Both the position numbers and the translations under genes were made by a program. Under the pieces are notes generated by a model. That model was not told the origin of the DNA. It searched no databases and saw only the letters and a program-made list of their open reading frames with translations. A DNA stretch of 64,000 nucleotides from Microcoleus vaginatus HSN003 (GTDB lineage: Bacteria; Cyanobacteriota; Cyanobacteriia; Cyanobacteriales; Microcoleaceae), in contig NZ_CP031705.1 of assembly GCF_022701255.1 (NCBI RefSeq), positions 5,828,001 to 5,892,000 on the forward strand. Reading direction: 5' to 3'. Shown one piece after another: positions 34,182 through 44,187 of the stretch (positions are counted from its first letter, which is position 1; every line of letters starts with the position of its first letter).

Positions 34182-35594
34182 CTAAATTTCAATGCCTTCG
34201 AGAGTCATAATGACTGCATTCTTCATCAACATATCGCAGCGTTCTGCATAAAAAGATGCTGCCTTATCATACTTGTTGATTTGTAAAACGCGCAAAAACA
34301 TTTGCCTTGCTTGCGCGAATTGCTGTTGGTAGTGAAAAAAAATTCCCTGTTCAAAATAAGTTTGAGTTTGTGCTTTTAGTTCGATCATTGTAGCCGAGTC
34401 GCCATCGTAAATTTCAAATACAGCCACAGGTGTTTGTTTTCCTTTTACTTGAACGCGATCGAGAAATCGGCACTTGTAATTTTGGGGGTCGTCGATCCGG
34501 CACAAAGTTTGAACGCTGGCTACAATACCAACTCCATAAAGCTTTGTCAATCCTTCTACGCGGGCGGCTAAATTCACAGCATCGGAAATTACCGTACTTT
34601 CCATCCGTTCCGCTTCGCCAATAGTACCCAACATTAAAGTTCCCGTATGCAAACCAATCCCTATCGAAATAGCTTGATATCCGCTATTTTGCCTGTGTTT
34701 GTTATAAATTTTAACTTGCTGCTGCATCTCGATTGCTGCTTGCACAGCATCTTCAGGCTGGTTAGGAAACAAAGCCATAATCCCGTCACCAATATATTTA
34801 TCTATAAAACCGTTGTACTCGCGGATAACTGGGCCAACTCGGCTTAAGTAAGAGTTAAGAAATTCAAAGTTTTCTCGGGGAGACATACTTTCTGACAGAC
34901 TTGTAAATGAGCGAATGTCGGCAAACATAATCGTCATTTCTGCTTGTACAGAGTCTCCTAGTCTGGCATCAACGATGCTTTCTCTTTTGAGAAATTTCAA
35001 AAATTCACGGGGTACAAAACGGGCAGATGCAGCGGCAATTTTTTCTAGTTCACTTTTGCTGGATTCGATTTGATTAAGTGATCTAAATGCTCTCAGTGCG
35101 GTGACTACTGTGGTAAATAACTTTTTGTTAGTAAGTTCTGTTTTGGTTTTGTAATCATTGATATCATAGCTGACAATTACTACATCTTCTGGTACTTGTC
35201 CGGGCTGTCCAGTGCGTAAAATAATCCGCACTACTTGATTATTTAAAATATCGCGGATGTATTTAACTACTTCCAAGCCTGCTTCTTCTGTTTCCATCAC
35301 TACATCAAGTAAAATTAATGCTATGTCGTAATTATTTTGAATTATTTCTTTAGCTTCTTTTCCTGAGTAAGCGCTGATAAAGGTTATACTTTTTCCTTCA
35401 AATTTAAAATCGTTTAACGCTAGTTTAGTAATATTGTGAATTTCTATTTCATCATCTACAATTAATATTTTCCAACTTTCTTCTAGCGGTTTTTCTTCCG
35501 CCTCGTCTTCCTCGGCAAATATTAATTCATCGTCCCCCGCCGCGATTAATTCCTCATCGCCCGCAGCCAACAGGTTTTTACTAGCTTCTGACAT
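34182..35594 (-). CDS. Response regulator with class III adenylate cyclase domain
   Basis: 470 residues. An acidic N-terminus with a duplicated LLAAGDEELIAAGDDELI; REC domain about 42-165 (ILIVDDEIEIHN, phospho-Asp in ALILLDVVMETEEAG); a helical linker; then the cyclase domain about 205-400 with metal-binding Asp in IMFADIRSFTSLSES and GDGIMALFP, Lys in FIDKYIGDG and Asp in TVISDAVNLAA, the pattern of an ATP-using enzyme. A C-terminal TPR-like helix set follows (YFEQGIFFHYQQQFAQARQM). AGGAGA lies before the ATG. It is 48 bp downstream of the giant kinase, which is probably its phosphodonor. Confidence 0.9.
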   Translation of the reverse strand: MSEASKNLLAAGDEELIAAGDDELIFAEEDEAEEKPLEESWKILIVDDEIEIHNITKLALNDFKFEGKSITFISAYSGKEAKEIIQNNYDIALILLDVVMETEEAGLEVVKYIRDILNNQVVRIILRTGQPGQVPEDVVIVSYDINDYKTKTELTNKKLFTTVVTALRAFRSLNQIESSKSELEKIAAASARFVPREFLKFLKRESIVDARLGDSVQAEMTIMFADIRSFTSLSESMSPRENFEFLNSYLSRVGPVIREYNGFIDKYIGDGIMALFPNQPEDAVQAAIEMQQQVKIYNKHRQNSGYQAISIGIGLHTGTLMLGTIGEAERMESTVISDAVNLAARVEGLTKLYGVGIVASVQTLCRIDDPQNYKCRFLDRVQVKGKQTPVAVFEIYDGDSATMIELKAQTQTYFEQGIFFHYQQQFAQARQMFLRVLQINKYDKAASFYAERCDMLMKNAVIMTLEGIEI

Positions 35595-35642
35595 ATATCG
35601 TTCTCCTATATAAAACTTATATCCATGTTGGCGGTCTAATAA

Positions 35643-38600
35643 CTAAGTGCTCATTTTAGCGGGAAATTCAATCATAAATCTTGTGCCTTTATTTACTTGA
35701 CTTGTACAGCTAATTGTGCCTTTTAGTTTTTGAGTAACAAGGTTATAAATAATGTGCAGTCCCAATCCCGTGCCTCCCTGACCTCTTTTGGTGGTAAAAA
35801 ACGGTTCAAAAATTTTACTGAGATTTTCTGGGTCAATTCCTTTGCCGTTATCGGCATATTCAAATATTAGCCGATCGCCCTCTAGTTTGAAATCAAAAGC
35901 CAGAACGCCTTCGTCTTCTCCATCGTAGGCGTGAATTAGGGAATTCAACACCAGATTTGTCACAATTTGACACACTACGCCAGGGTAACTGTCCACTACA
36001 ATATTTTCATCACACTTAATCTCTATTTTGTGCTTAGTTCTTCTTAGTTTGGCTGTTAAGGATGTCAAAATTTCCTCTAGATAGTTTTTAACATTAAACG
36101 GGCGTTTTAACTCGCTCGACTGATCTACAGCTACTTCTTTAAAACTGTGAATCAAGTCGGCTGCCCGCGTGAGGTTAGATAAGATCATATTACTGCTTTG
36201 CACGGCGGTATCCAGAAACTTTTCTAACTCGGAACGTTTTATTTGGCCGTTACTGTAAACCTCAAAAAACTTGGTGGCTTTTTCAGCAAGCAGGGAGGCG
36301 GCGGTGATGCCGATGCCGATGGGAGTATTGATTTCGTGGGCAACACCTGCAACCAACCCTCCGAGGGCGGCCATTTTTTCCGATTCTACCAGTTTATTTT
36401 GAGCCGATTTTAAGTCTTCTAAAGTTTGGGAGAGTTCGGAGGTACGCTGCTGTACTAAACTTTCTAGATTCTGATTGAATTGGTGCAAGTTGTCGTAAAG
36501 TTGAGCGTTTTCGATCGAGATAGAAATTTGAGAAGACAGCAGTTTTAATATTTCTAACCTGTCTTGTGTAAAAGCGCCTGTAGTCAGATTGTTTTCTAAA
36601 TATAGAAGGCCAGTGAGTTGGCCTTGATTAATTAACGGAGTGCAAAGAATTGATTTAGGTTGAACGGCCATGATATAGGGTGTGCGAGTAAATTGTCCTT
36701 CGCGGCTGGCATCGTTTAAAACTATACTTTCCTGGGTGCGGGCGACGTAATTCACAACAGCAACGGCCAGCAAAGTTACTTCTTGATCGTCGGGTACAAA
36801 ATCTATGGGAATTGATTGCATGACAGCAACGCGATCGACATCTACAGATCCTGATGCTTCAATCACCCATTGACCATCTTTTTCTAGTATTAAAAAGCCT
36901 CTTTGCCCCCCGGCATTTTCAATAACAATTTTCATCATTTTTGCCAGCAGTTTGTCTAAAACTATTTCGCCGGCTAAGGTTTGCGATGCTTTAACTGCTG
37001 TGGTCAAGTCTAGCACGCCTGCACTATCGTTCGTAGTGGAAGTGCTGCTGGTAGATTGGTGAGTTTCGATATTAGTTGAAATCGAGCCTAAAGTTAGCAA
37101 GTGGGAGTATTTTGATTCTAAATGTGCTGCTTTGGCTGTTGCTCCCCATCGCTGATAGCAATAACGCGCTTCTGTTAAGTAAGTTTTGGAATTTTTTTCT
37201 CGTCCTATGGATAGATAAAAGGCTCCGGCCAATTCTGCTGCTAGTGCTTGTACCTGTATGTATCCGTTTTCTTGGGCTCCTTCAATTGCGCGATCGTAAT
37301 ATTCCATTGCTTTCACAATATCCCCCAAAACACGTGCTTTTTCTGCTGTAAGTAAGTCGCATTTGTGCTGAAGATTCATGGGTGCAGACAGCGCTTTATG
37401 TTGCATTTTTTTCCGGTTACTGACAGCGTAAAAAATATGCTCTTCTTGTTCCTCATTGGTGGCAAAGGGATAGGCTGCTAGGCGGGCTAGAGAATCGTAA
37501 AACTGGTATTCGGAAACATTAATAAAGCTTGCAACTCCGTCTAAATATACTTCGGCTTGCGCTGCATTTTCTAGCGCTGTAGCGATATCACCAAATAAAT
37601 ACGCTAGTATTAATTTTTGCAAATAAAAGTGCTGTAGTCCCACCCGATCGTTAGCTTTCAACAGCAGCGACAACAATTTTTCTTCGCTATATTCTTCACC
37701 TAATATAAGGTGGGGACTTTCCAATTTTCCCATCAATTGCAAAATAGTTTGCCGATCTATTTGATTCCAAGTCAATACAGTTTCTTGCTTGAGTTGAAAC
37801 AGCAAATGGTTGTAACTTACCATTCTCCGTTCCACTTGTGGCAATTCTTGACCGATGAAATACAAAGACTGACAAATATTTACGGCTGAATATCCGACAC
37901 ATTCTAAATCCCCATTTTCTAGCGCACTTTGATAGGCGTCCTCTAATAGCGGCAAAGAGTCTTTAACGTGATGCTTGCCGTTCATCAAAATAAATGCTAC
38001 TAAATTAAGCGTTTTGCTTTTGAATTCTAACGCATTTAATTTATCGCTCAAATTTAAAGCTAATTGACCGAAGCGATCGCCCGATTCAATATCTCTAACT
38101 ATTCCTTTTAAAATTGCTCCGTAATTAGCATAACCGAAGGCAGAAAAAGTAGAATTTCCGTAATTAATAGATAAATTAACTTGTTCGCACACAATTAGTG
38201 GCAGCAGCCCAGGTTCAACTATAAATGTAGCTGAAAACATACTGGAAAGCACGCGCATAGTTGCCAATTTATGAGGATTTGTCATCATTGGCAAGTTAAT
38301 TAAATCTTCTATTTTTTTTTCGGTTAAATAAGCTGCGGTTTTAGCTAGTGCTTGCTGAATGTGCAGGGGAATAGGCAATTCGGGAAAGTTTATCCCTAAC
38401 ATTTTTAGTGCTTCGCGACCAATTTTTACCGATTCTTGGAGTTTGGTTTGCATCGCACAAGCTATGATTCTGATTTCAAAAACTTTGATTTTGTCTAGTT
38501 CATTTTTTGCGTGTTGCAGAACAATTTCAGCCCATTTTTCCATTGGCTCAAAGTCGGTATTGAGGTAAGCAGCTTCTGCTGCTGACTCGTAGAGTGCAAG

Positions 38601-41171
38601 AGTCAAGTCGTAGTCAGTTTGCCAACTTCCGGGAGGAAGGAGTTCAATACCTGCGGTTAAATATTTGAGGGCAAGTTCGTAAGCTGCACTTGCTTTTGCT
38701 TTGCGACCTGCCATTAAATTTAATTGGCATAATTGAAATTTTTCTAATTGGCTGCTGATGATGGGTTGGGCTAAATTTAGTTGGTTGACGGTATCAAAAA
38801 TATGCTCTTCTAATTGCTCGGGCGGTGCATTTTGTATCAGAATGTGACCAATTTTAAGATGTATTTCTTGTTTCTGATAAGCGGATATTAAAGCATAAGC
38901 TGCTTGTTGCACTCGCTCATGCAAAAATTTGTAAGTGACCCTAGGAACATCAGCCACGGGTAGAGACAATTCATCGGTAAAGTCTCTAGATATTGTGTCA
39001 GTTATTTCTGTGCTTGCTGCTAGGGCGAACGGAATTTTGTAGGCGTTATTCACGAGCAAAATCAGACCGGACTGAATTGCCTCACCGAGGTCGGTTGCTG
39101 CCGACTCCAGAGGCTTTTCGGCGATGGTCGAGAGAATTTCTAAATCAAATGTGTTACCGATACAAGCGGCTAATTTGAGCAGTTCCTGCGTATTATGTGA
39201 AAGTTTTTGAATATTATTTATCATTAATTCGACAACATTGTCAGTTATTGCCATTTCTTGTATTTGTTCGATATCCCACTGCCACTCGCCTGTGATTTGG
39301 CATTTTTTTACAATACGCTCTGAGATTGGTTGGGCTAAGTCAGAAAGGTTGGGTTCAGCTAGCTCGACCAAATTAGGCGAGGGTGAATATTTAAATTGGA
39401 GCAAACTTTTTGAACTCAGAAATTTTATTAATTGAGTTAAAAAGAATGGATTTCCACCAGTTTTTTGAAAAAGCAGTTGTGCTAAACTTAGGGATTTTTC
39501 TGGGGCGCAATTCAAAGTATCGGCAACGAATTGGTTGACGCTGCTTATATCTAAAGGTGAAAGGGCGATCGCACTTACAGTGCCGCCTGCTTTTTTAATG
39601 GCTTCGGCGGTCAGCATTACGGGGTGATTGGCATTTACTTCCTGCTCTCTATAAGCGCCAATTATTAATAAATATTGAGTTTCGAGGTCAGTTGCTAGCA
39701 GTTCTATTAACTTGAGAGATGCTGAATCGGCCCATTGCAAGTCGTCGAGGAAAATTACTAAGGGGTGTTCTTTTTGAGCAAAGACGCGGATGAAGTTTTG
39801 AAATACTAAATTAAAGCGATTTTGGGATTCATTGGCTCCTAAATCTGGCACAGCGGGCTGTGGCCCGACAATCAGTTCTACTTCGGGAATAGCTTCAATA
39901 ATTACTTGGCAGTTGCCGCCGAGTGCCTTTAAAATTTTTTGTTTCCAAATATGGATTTCTGTGGCATTTTCTGTGAAAATTTGCCGCAACAAATCTTGAA
40001 AAGCTTGGAGCAAAAAAGCGTAGGGAATATCGCGCTTAAATTGCTCAAATTTGCTGTCAATAAAATACCCATTCTCCAGCCGAATCGGCTTGTAAACTTC
40101 ATATACTAAGGACGATTTCCCCACACCTGCACCACCAGAAATCAGCACGATTTCTGTATTGCCTCGCCTCATCCGCTGGAAGATACTGAGAAGCATATTA
40201 ACTTCTGTTTCTCGCCCGTAAAATTTTTGGGAAATTTGCAGGTGACTTGACTGATCTTGTTCGCCGAGGGTTATGTGGGAAATTTCGCCTGTAGTTCGCA
40301 GTTGATCGAGGCAATTTTTTAAGTCGTACAAAAGTCCCAAAGCACTTTGATATCTGTCTTCTGCCGTTTTTGCTAAGAGTTTTATGACGATATCGGAAAC
40401 GACTTGAGGAATCTCCTTGGTTCCTACTTGATTGATTCTGTCTTCGATGGTTCTGCTTTCTACTTTCTGCTTTCTGTTTTCACAGGGAGAAACTGGCGTT
40501 TTGGCAATATGGCAGTGTACTAATTCCATGGGATCGATCGCCTGAAAAGGCAATTCGCCACACAGCATTTCATAAAAGGTGACGCCTAAAGAATAAAAAT
40601 CGGTGCGGTAGTCGATCGCCCGATTCATGCGTCCCGTTTGTTCAGGAGACATATAGGCGAGAGTGCCTTCGAGTAAATGGGGATGGCTGGGGGCAGGGTT
40701 TTCGCCCGGTAGCAGGGAGGCGATCGCAAAATCAGCAATTTTGACATCTCCTGTCTCGATATTGACAATAATATTGCTGGGTTTAATATCTTTGTGGATG
40801 ATGTGGTGTTCGTGGAGTTGCCCAATAGTTTCTGCTAGTTTGATGGCAATATGCAAAAATTGTTTTAACTCTAGCTGGTTGTTACTGAGAAAGTCTTTTA
40901 GGGAAATGCCACCAAAATCTTCTAAAACTAAAACAGGAAAGTGATTGTATGTTTCTATTTTGTAAAGCTTGACTATTCCGGGCAAATTCAAATTTTTAAG
41001 AATTTCGGCTTCGTGCAGAAGTTGGGAGATTTGCCCTGGGGTAGGGTATGGCGGCGTGAGAGTTTTGAGGATAACGGGTTTTTCTTCCTCAAGCTGCATC
41101 CCTCGATAAATAACTGTGTGAGGGTTGGTATAAAGTTCTTCGTCAATGTGGTATTCAGGGAGAGAAAGCAT
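35643..41171 (-). CDS. Giant Ser/Thr kinase - AAA ATPase - GAF - histidine kinase (HstK type)
   Basis: 1842 residues. Ser/Thr kinase domain about 8-270 with beta-3 Lys in VILKTL, catalytic HIIHKDIKPSNIIVN, but ADFAIAS where DFG is expected. AAA/orc-like ATPase about 305-600 (GGAGVGKSSLV, Walker B LVIFLDDLQWAD). A long helical TPR-like part about 780-1330. GAF domain about 1385-1540. Then a coiled coil and histidine kinase, H-box GGLVAGVAHEINTPIG near 1595 and N/G boxes NLVLNSLIHAYD, YADNGKGIDPENL, GTGLGLHIIYN. Soluble, no membrane segment. This is the AcyB/HstK-like architecture of filamentous cyanobacteria. Upstream of, and in line with, the REC-cyclase gene. Confidence 0.92.
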   Translation of the reverse strand: MLSLPEYHIDEELYTNPHTVIYRGMQLEEEKPVILKTLTPPYPTPGQISQLLHEAEILKNLNLPGIVKLYKIETYNHFPVLVLEDFGGISLKDFLSNNQLELKQFLHIAIKLAETIGQLHEHHIIHKDIKPSNIIVNIETGDVKIADFAIASLLPGENPAPSHPHLLEGTLAYMSPEQTGRMNRAIDYRTDFYSLGVTFYEMLCGELPFQAIDPMELVHCHIAKTPVSPCENRKQKVESRTIEDRINQVGTKEIPQVVSDIVIKLLAKTAEDRYQSALGLLYDLKNCLDQLRTTGEISHITLGEQDQSSHLQISQKFYGRETEVNMLLSIFQRMRRGNTEIVLISGGAGVGKSSLVYEVYKPIRLENGYFIDSKFEQFKRDIPYAFLLQAFQDLLRQIFTENATEIHIWKQKILKALGGNCQVIIEAIPEVELIVGPQPAVPDLGANESQNRFNLVFQNFIRVFAQKEHPLVIFLDDLQWADSASLKLIELLATDLETQYLLIIGAYREQEVNANHPVMLTAEAIKKAGGTVSAIALSPLDISSVNQFVADTLNCAPEKSLSLAQLLFQKTGGNPFFLTQLIKFLSSKSLLQFKYSPSPNLVELAEPNLSDLAQPISERIVKKCQITGEWQWDIEQIQEMAITDNVVELMINNIQKLSHNTQELLKLAACIGNTFDLEILSTIAEKPLESAATDLGEAIQSGLILLVNNAYKIPFALAASTEITDTISRDFTDELSLPVADVPRVTYKFLHERVQQAAYALISAYQKQEIHLKIGHILIQNAPPEQLEEHIFDTVNQLNLAQPIISSQLEKFQLCQLNLMAGRKAKASAAYELALKYLTAGIELLPPGSWQTDYDLTLALYESAAEAAYLNTDFEPMEKWAEIVLQHAKNELDKIKVFEIRIIACAMQTKLQESVKIGREALKMLGINFPELPIPLHIQQALAKTAAYLTEKKIEDLINLPMMTNPHKLATMRVLSSMFSATFIVEPGLLPLIVCEQVNLSINYGNSTFSAFGYANYGAILKGIVRDIESGDRFGQLALNLSDKLNALEFKSKTLNLVAFILMNGKHHVKDSLPLLEDAYQSALENGDLECVGYSAVNICQSLYFIGQELPQVERRMVSYNHLLFQLKQETVLTWNQIDRQTILQLMGKLESPHLILGEEYSEEKLLSLLLKANDRVGLQHFYLQKLILAYLFGDIATALENAAQAEVYLDGVASFINVSEYQFYDSLARLAAYPFATNEEQEEHIFYAVSNRKKMQHKALSAPMNLQHKCDLLTAEKARVLGDIVKAMEYYDRAIEGAQENGYIQVQALAAELAGAFYLSIGREKNSKTYLTEARYCYQRWGATAKAAHLESKYSHLLTLGSISTNIETHQSTSSTSTTNDSAGVLDLTTAVKASQTLAGEIVLDKLLAKMMKIVIENAGGQRGFLILEKDGQWVIEASGSVDVDRVAVMQSIPIDFVPDDQEVTLLAVAVVNYVARTQESIVLNDASREGQFTRTPYIMAVQPKSILCTPLINQGQLTGLLYLENNLTTGAFTQDRLEILKLLSSQISISIENAQLYDNLHQFNQNLESLVQQRTSELSQTLEDLKSAQNKLVESEKMAALGGLVAGVAHEINTPIGIGITAASLLAEKATKFFEVYSNGQIKRSELEKFLDTAVQSSNMILSNLTRAADLIHSFKEVAVDQSSELKRPFNVKNYLEEILTSLTAKLRRTKHKIEIKCDENIVVDSYPGVVCQIVTNLVLNSLIHAYDGEDEGVLAFDFKLEGDRLIFEYADNGKGIDPENLSKIFEPFFTTKRGQGGTGLGLHIIYNLVTQKLKGTISCTSQVNKGTRFMIEFPAKMST

Positions 41172-41528
41172 GATATTTGGGGGTAATTTGAAAGAGCCGG
41201 ATAGACAATTTTAAATATTAGATAGAGAAGGATTTATCACATAAGGCCTTGGATCTGACCTACAGTTGCATTCTTTTTTGCCACAAGTATTATTAAGTAA
41301 GTGGAAATACACATCACCGAGCGAGTGGGGTTTTTACGGCAGTAAACTGACTGCTATTATATAGCTGAGCTAAAACCCTCCCTAAAGAGTTTTGCTATAT
41401 CCTTTTTTGTCGCTTATTTACTTATCTATATTTTAGTCTTCAAAAAATCAGAAGTTGCCTTTTGCGATCGCGCTAGTGCCAAAATAAACGGGTGCGTGCA
41501 ACTCAACAGCTAAAATCAAAAAACAATC
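41172..41528. other. 357-bp divergent promoter region
   Basis: Lies between the giant kinase (leftward) and the HAD gene (rightward). AT-rich; an imperfect inverted repeat GCAGTAAACTGACTGC at 41340-41355. No operator recognised. Confidence 0.4.
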
Positions 41529-42410
41529 ATGCAGAATATAACTGCCTCAAATCCAGCTAAGGCGACCGATCGCGCTTTTGACACCGCAGACATTCAATTG
41601 CTGGTAGTGGATATAGACGGCACGATCGCAGGTTTGTCAAATGACATCCGAGAACCAGTCAAGCAGGCAATTTTGGCTGCCGAGTCGCGGGGAGTGAAAG
41701 TGGCCGTCGCTACGGGCAGAATGTACCGCTCAGCTTTGCGTTTTCACCGCGACATCGGCTCAACATTGCCACTCATTTGCTACCAGGGCGCATGGATTCA
41801 AGATCACGCTACTCAAAAACGGCTGCGGCACTTGCCACTGTCGAAACAAACTGCTCTGCAACTGTTAGATTATTTTGAAGAACCGCATTTGCGACCCCTC
41901 CTTTCGATCCATTTCTACATTGACGACCAACTTTACGTGCCGGAAATTACCGCAGCTACCCGAATTTATGGCGAACGATCGGGCATTGAACCAATTGTGA
42001 TTAAAGATTTGCGGCGAGATCTTCCGGGGGAACCGACGAAAGTTTTGGCTTTGTGCGAGAATCCGGGGGTACTCGACGGCTTGCTCAGCAGTATGCGACA
42101 GCGCTACACGCCTGCGGAGCTTTATTTGACTCAATCGGTTGCTACTTTTTTTGAAGCTACGCATCCTTCGGCAAATAAGGGAGATGCGGTGCAGTATTTA
42201 GCGGAGGAACTTTTAGGTTTGCAGGCGGCGAATGTGATGGCGATCGGCGACAATTTTAATGATGTAGAAATGATTGGCTACGCGGGTGTGGGCGTGGCAA
42301 TGGGCAATGCTCCTGATGCGGTGAAGGCTGCTGCTGATTGGGTGGCGCCGGATGTGGAGGAAGACGGGGTGGCGGCTGCGATCGAACAATTTGTTTTGGG
42401 CGATCGTTGA
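41529..42410 (+). CDS. Cof-type HAD-superfamily hydrolase
   Basis: 293 residues. Motif I LLVVDIDGTIAGLSNDI near 28, motif II VAVATGRMYRSA near 65, a type IIB cap with RLRHLPLSKQTALQLLDYF, motif III Lys in SANKGDAVQYL near 218, motif IV VMAIGDNFNDVEMIGYAG near 240. Members remove phosphate from sugar phosphates or other small metabolites; the substrate is unknown. Single gene between two signalling operons. Confidence 0.93.
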   Translation: MQNITASNPAKATDRAFDTADIQLLVVDIDGTIAGLSNDIREPVKQAILAAESRGVKVAVATGRMYRSALRFHRDIGSTLPLICYQGAWIQDHATQKRLRHLPLSKQTALQLLDYFEEPHLRPLLSIHFYIDDQLYVPEITAATRIYGERSGIEPIVIKDLRRDLPGEPTKVLALCENPGVLDGLLSSMRQRYTPAELYLTQSVATFFEATHPSANKGDAVQYLAEELLGLQAANVMAIGDNFNDVEMIGYAGVGVAMGNAPDAVKAAADWVAPDVEEDGVAAAIEQFVLGDR

Positions 42411-42968
42411 TATTTGTAGCACCAATAACGCAGGGGCGGGTTTAGGGACATTTGGAAAAAATGTATATCAACCCGCCCCGACCCAGCGACAATTTATTAT
42501 TATATAACTGTGTAGTTTTGAGTTCTATGCAATCAAATTTTGATTATAAAAAAAATCCACACTTTCGGATTTTTCGAGATCAAGTGCAGTCAATTACTTT
42601 TTTTGCAACATCCGAATATTTATTTAACGAACCGCGAAGACGCTAAGAACGCGAAGGAAGAAATGAAGAAGGCGGGGCGGGCTTACAGATCTTCTGGATG
42701 TGAATTATAGATAATTTCAAACTCTTAAAAGTGGGTTCCCACAGAAAAAGCACCGACGACTGGCCGTGTTTCGTCTCGGTGCTTTTTCTGGTTCGCTCCT
42801 CACACGTCCATCAATATAGCTGACTCAGTAAATTGTGTCAATACTTTTTACAAAAATTGTTTTATGAGTCGGCTGCTGCCGGGATGCTGGTGCGGTGGAG
42901 CGAGGCTGAACCTGTGTAATGCAGGGGTTTTGGTCGATCGCCCAAGGGTTGGATTGAGCAGAAAAATT
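42411..42968. other. 558-bp spacer with an orphan strong terminator
   Basis: No gene supported. It holds a stretch CGCGAAGACGCTAAGAACGCGAAGGAAG (two CGCGAAG units, 42632-42656), of a kind dispersed in this host, and the terminator described next. A small RNA ending at that terminator cannot be excluded. Confidence 0.45.
42742..42790. terminator. Strong bidirectional intrinsic terminator
   Basis: CAGAAAAAGCACCGA at 42742-42756 and TCGGTGCTTTTTCTG at 42776-42790 pair perfectly over 15 bp, with further pairing inside (ACGA/TCGT). The A/T runs at the base suit termination on both strands. It lies 332 bp after the HAD gene and 179 bp after the end of the leftward hydrolase gene. Confidence 0.75.
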
Positions 42969-43859
42969 TTACTTCAATTCCAGCAGCCAGTCCAAAATCA
43001 GAGCGTTGACTTCACTCGGCCGCTCGTCGTGGGGACAGTGGCCTGTGTTGGGAATGGAAACAAATTTCACTGGTTTATCGTTGGCGGCCAATTGTTGATA
43101 AATTTGGCTGCCGGCGATTGGCGTCCAGGGGTCGTCTGCGCCCCAAAGTACCAATAACGGACGATCGACTTTGGGCAGCAGTTCTGACGGTTGAGGGCCT
43201 GGAGGGGCTGTCAGAATCGAGGCAAACACCTGTTGAGCTCCGGGCTCGCACGAGGGGGCGTGGAGGAGTTCTACGAGTTCGTCGGTGATGGCTTCGCGGT
43301 TCCCGTAGACTTGGCGCAGGGTGTTGCGGATGCGGTGTTTTTGGCGGATGTTGTTGAACATAAATGGGCCGATCAGGGGCGATCGAACTAATTTAGTAAA
43401 AGTCCCCATCACTACTCGCAGCGGGAAATTCAGTTCGTCGGGCCGGTGGTTGAGTCCGCCAGCACAGTTGATTAAGACTGCGCCGGCTGATATTTCTGGA
43501 TGGTTGGCGACTACCATCAAACTCAGCAAAGCGCCGATCGAATTCCCGACAAATACCGCCGGTTCCTGTACCAGATCCGCCCAGAAATCAGTCAGCAATT
43601 CTTCCCACAATTCCAGAGTGTAATCTAGGGCTGGTTTGGCGGAAGCACCGAATCCCAACAAGTCCAGCGCAAATACGCGATAGCCGCCGGCTGCTAGTGG
43701 GGGGATATTTTGTCGCCAATGTCCGATCGAAGCCCCAAATCCGTGAATCAAGATCAGAGGGCGGCCGGTTCCTTGGACGGTATATTGGATTTTGTGACCT
43801 TTCCAAGTCCAAATTAGCTTTTCAAAACTGGTTGCAGATACTAGCTGTTGTGCTGTCAC
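42969..43859 (-). CDS. Alpha/beta-fold hydrolase
   Basis: 296 residues. Oxyanion HGFGASIGHWRQN near 39, nucleophile Ser in VFVGNSIGALLSL near 118, acid Asp in LWGADDPWTP near 232, catalytic His in IPNTGHCPHDERPSEV near 262. The GNSIGA elbow with the long cap is common to cyanobacterial and plastid enzymes such as pheophytinase-like hydrolases; the substrate cannot be assigned. No signal peptide. Confidence 0.85.
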   Translation of the reverse strand: MTAQQLVSATSFEKLIWTWKGHKIQYTVQGTGRPLILIHGFGASIGHWRQNIPPLAAGGYRVFALDLLGFGASAKPALDYTLELWEELLTDFWADLVQEPAVFVGNSIGALLSLMVVANHPEISAGAVLINCAGGLNHRPDELNFPLRVVMGTFTKLVRSPLIGPFMFNNIRQKHRIRNTLRQVYGNREAITDELVELLHAPSCEPGAQQVFASILTAPPGPQPSELLPKVDRPLLVLWGADDPWTPIAGSQIYQQLAANDKPVKFVSIPNTGHCPHDERPSEVNALILDWLLELK

Positions 43860-43962
43860 GGCTCTTAATGTAAATTTTCGTTAACTTCTTTGATCATACC
43901 AGCACAATCCCTCTAAGGGCGGCCTCGGCGCAACGCCCCACAAGAACATTGAACAAATAGTG

Positions 43963-44182
43963 GAACGGGCTAGAAGCCCGTTCGTGAGAATGGTGCAAGA
44001 TATCAGGTTAAATAAACATATAAACTTCCTTCATTCTTCCTCCTTCATCCTTCCTCCTTCATTCTTCCTCCTTCATTCTTCCTCCTGACATCCGTTACAT
44101 CCGTTACAGAATCCGTTGCCGAACTTCCTTCTTCCTTCCTCCTTCTTCCTTCTTCCTTCTTCCTTCTTCCTTCTTCCTTCCC
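43963..44182. repeat. Hairpin element copy plus CTTCCTT/CTTCATT tandem arrays
   Basis: A 9-bp hairpin GAACGGGCT-AGA-AGCCCGTTC at 43963-43983 with the flank AATGGTGCAA matches part of the composite element at 15631. From 44025 to 44182 there are CTTCATTCTTCCTC units, ATCCGTTAC units (44088-44112) and CTTCCTT units in a row, directly after the 3' end of the cyclase gene. Confidence 0.75.
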
Positions 44183-44187
44183 AATTT

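Noticed and set aside
44025..44182. CRISPR-like array
   Set aside because: Units are short, contiguous and without spacers, so this is a simple tandem repeat.
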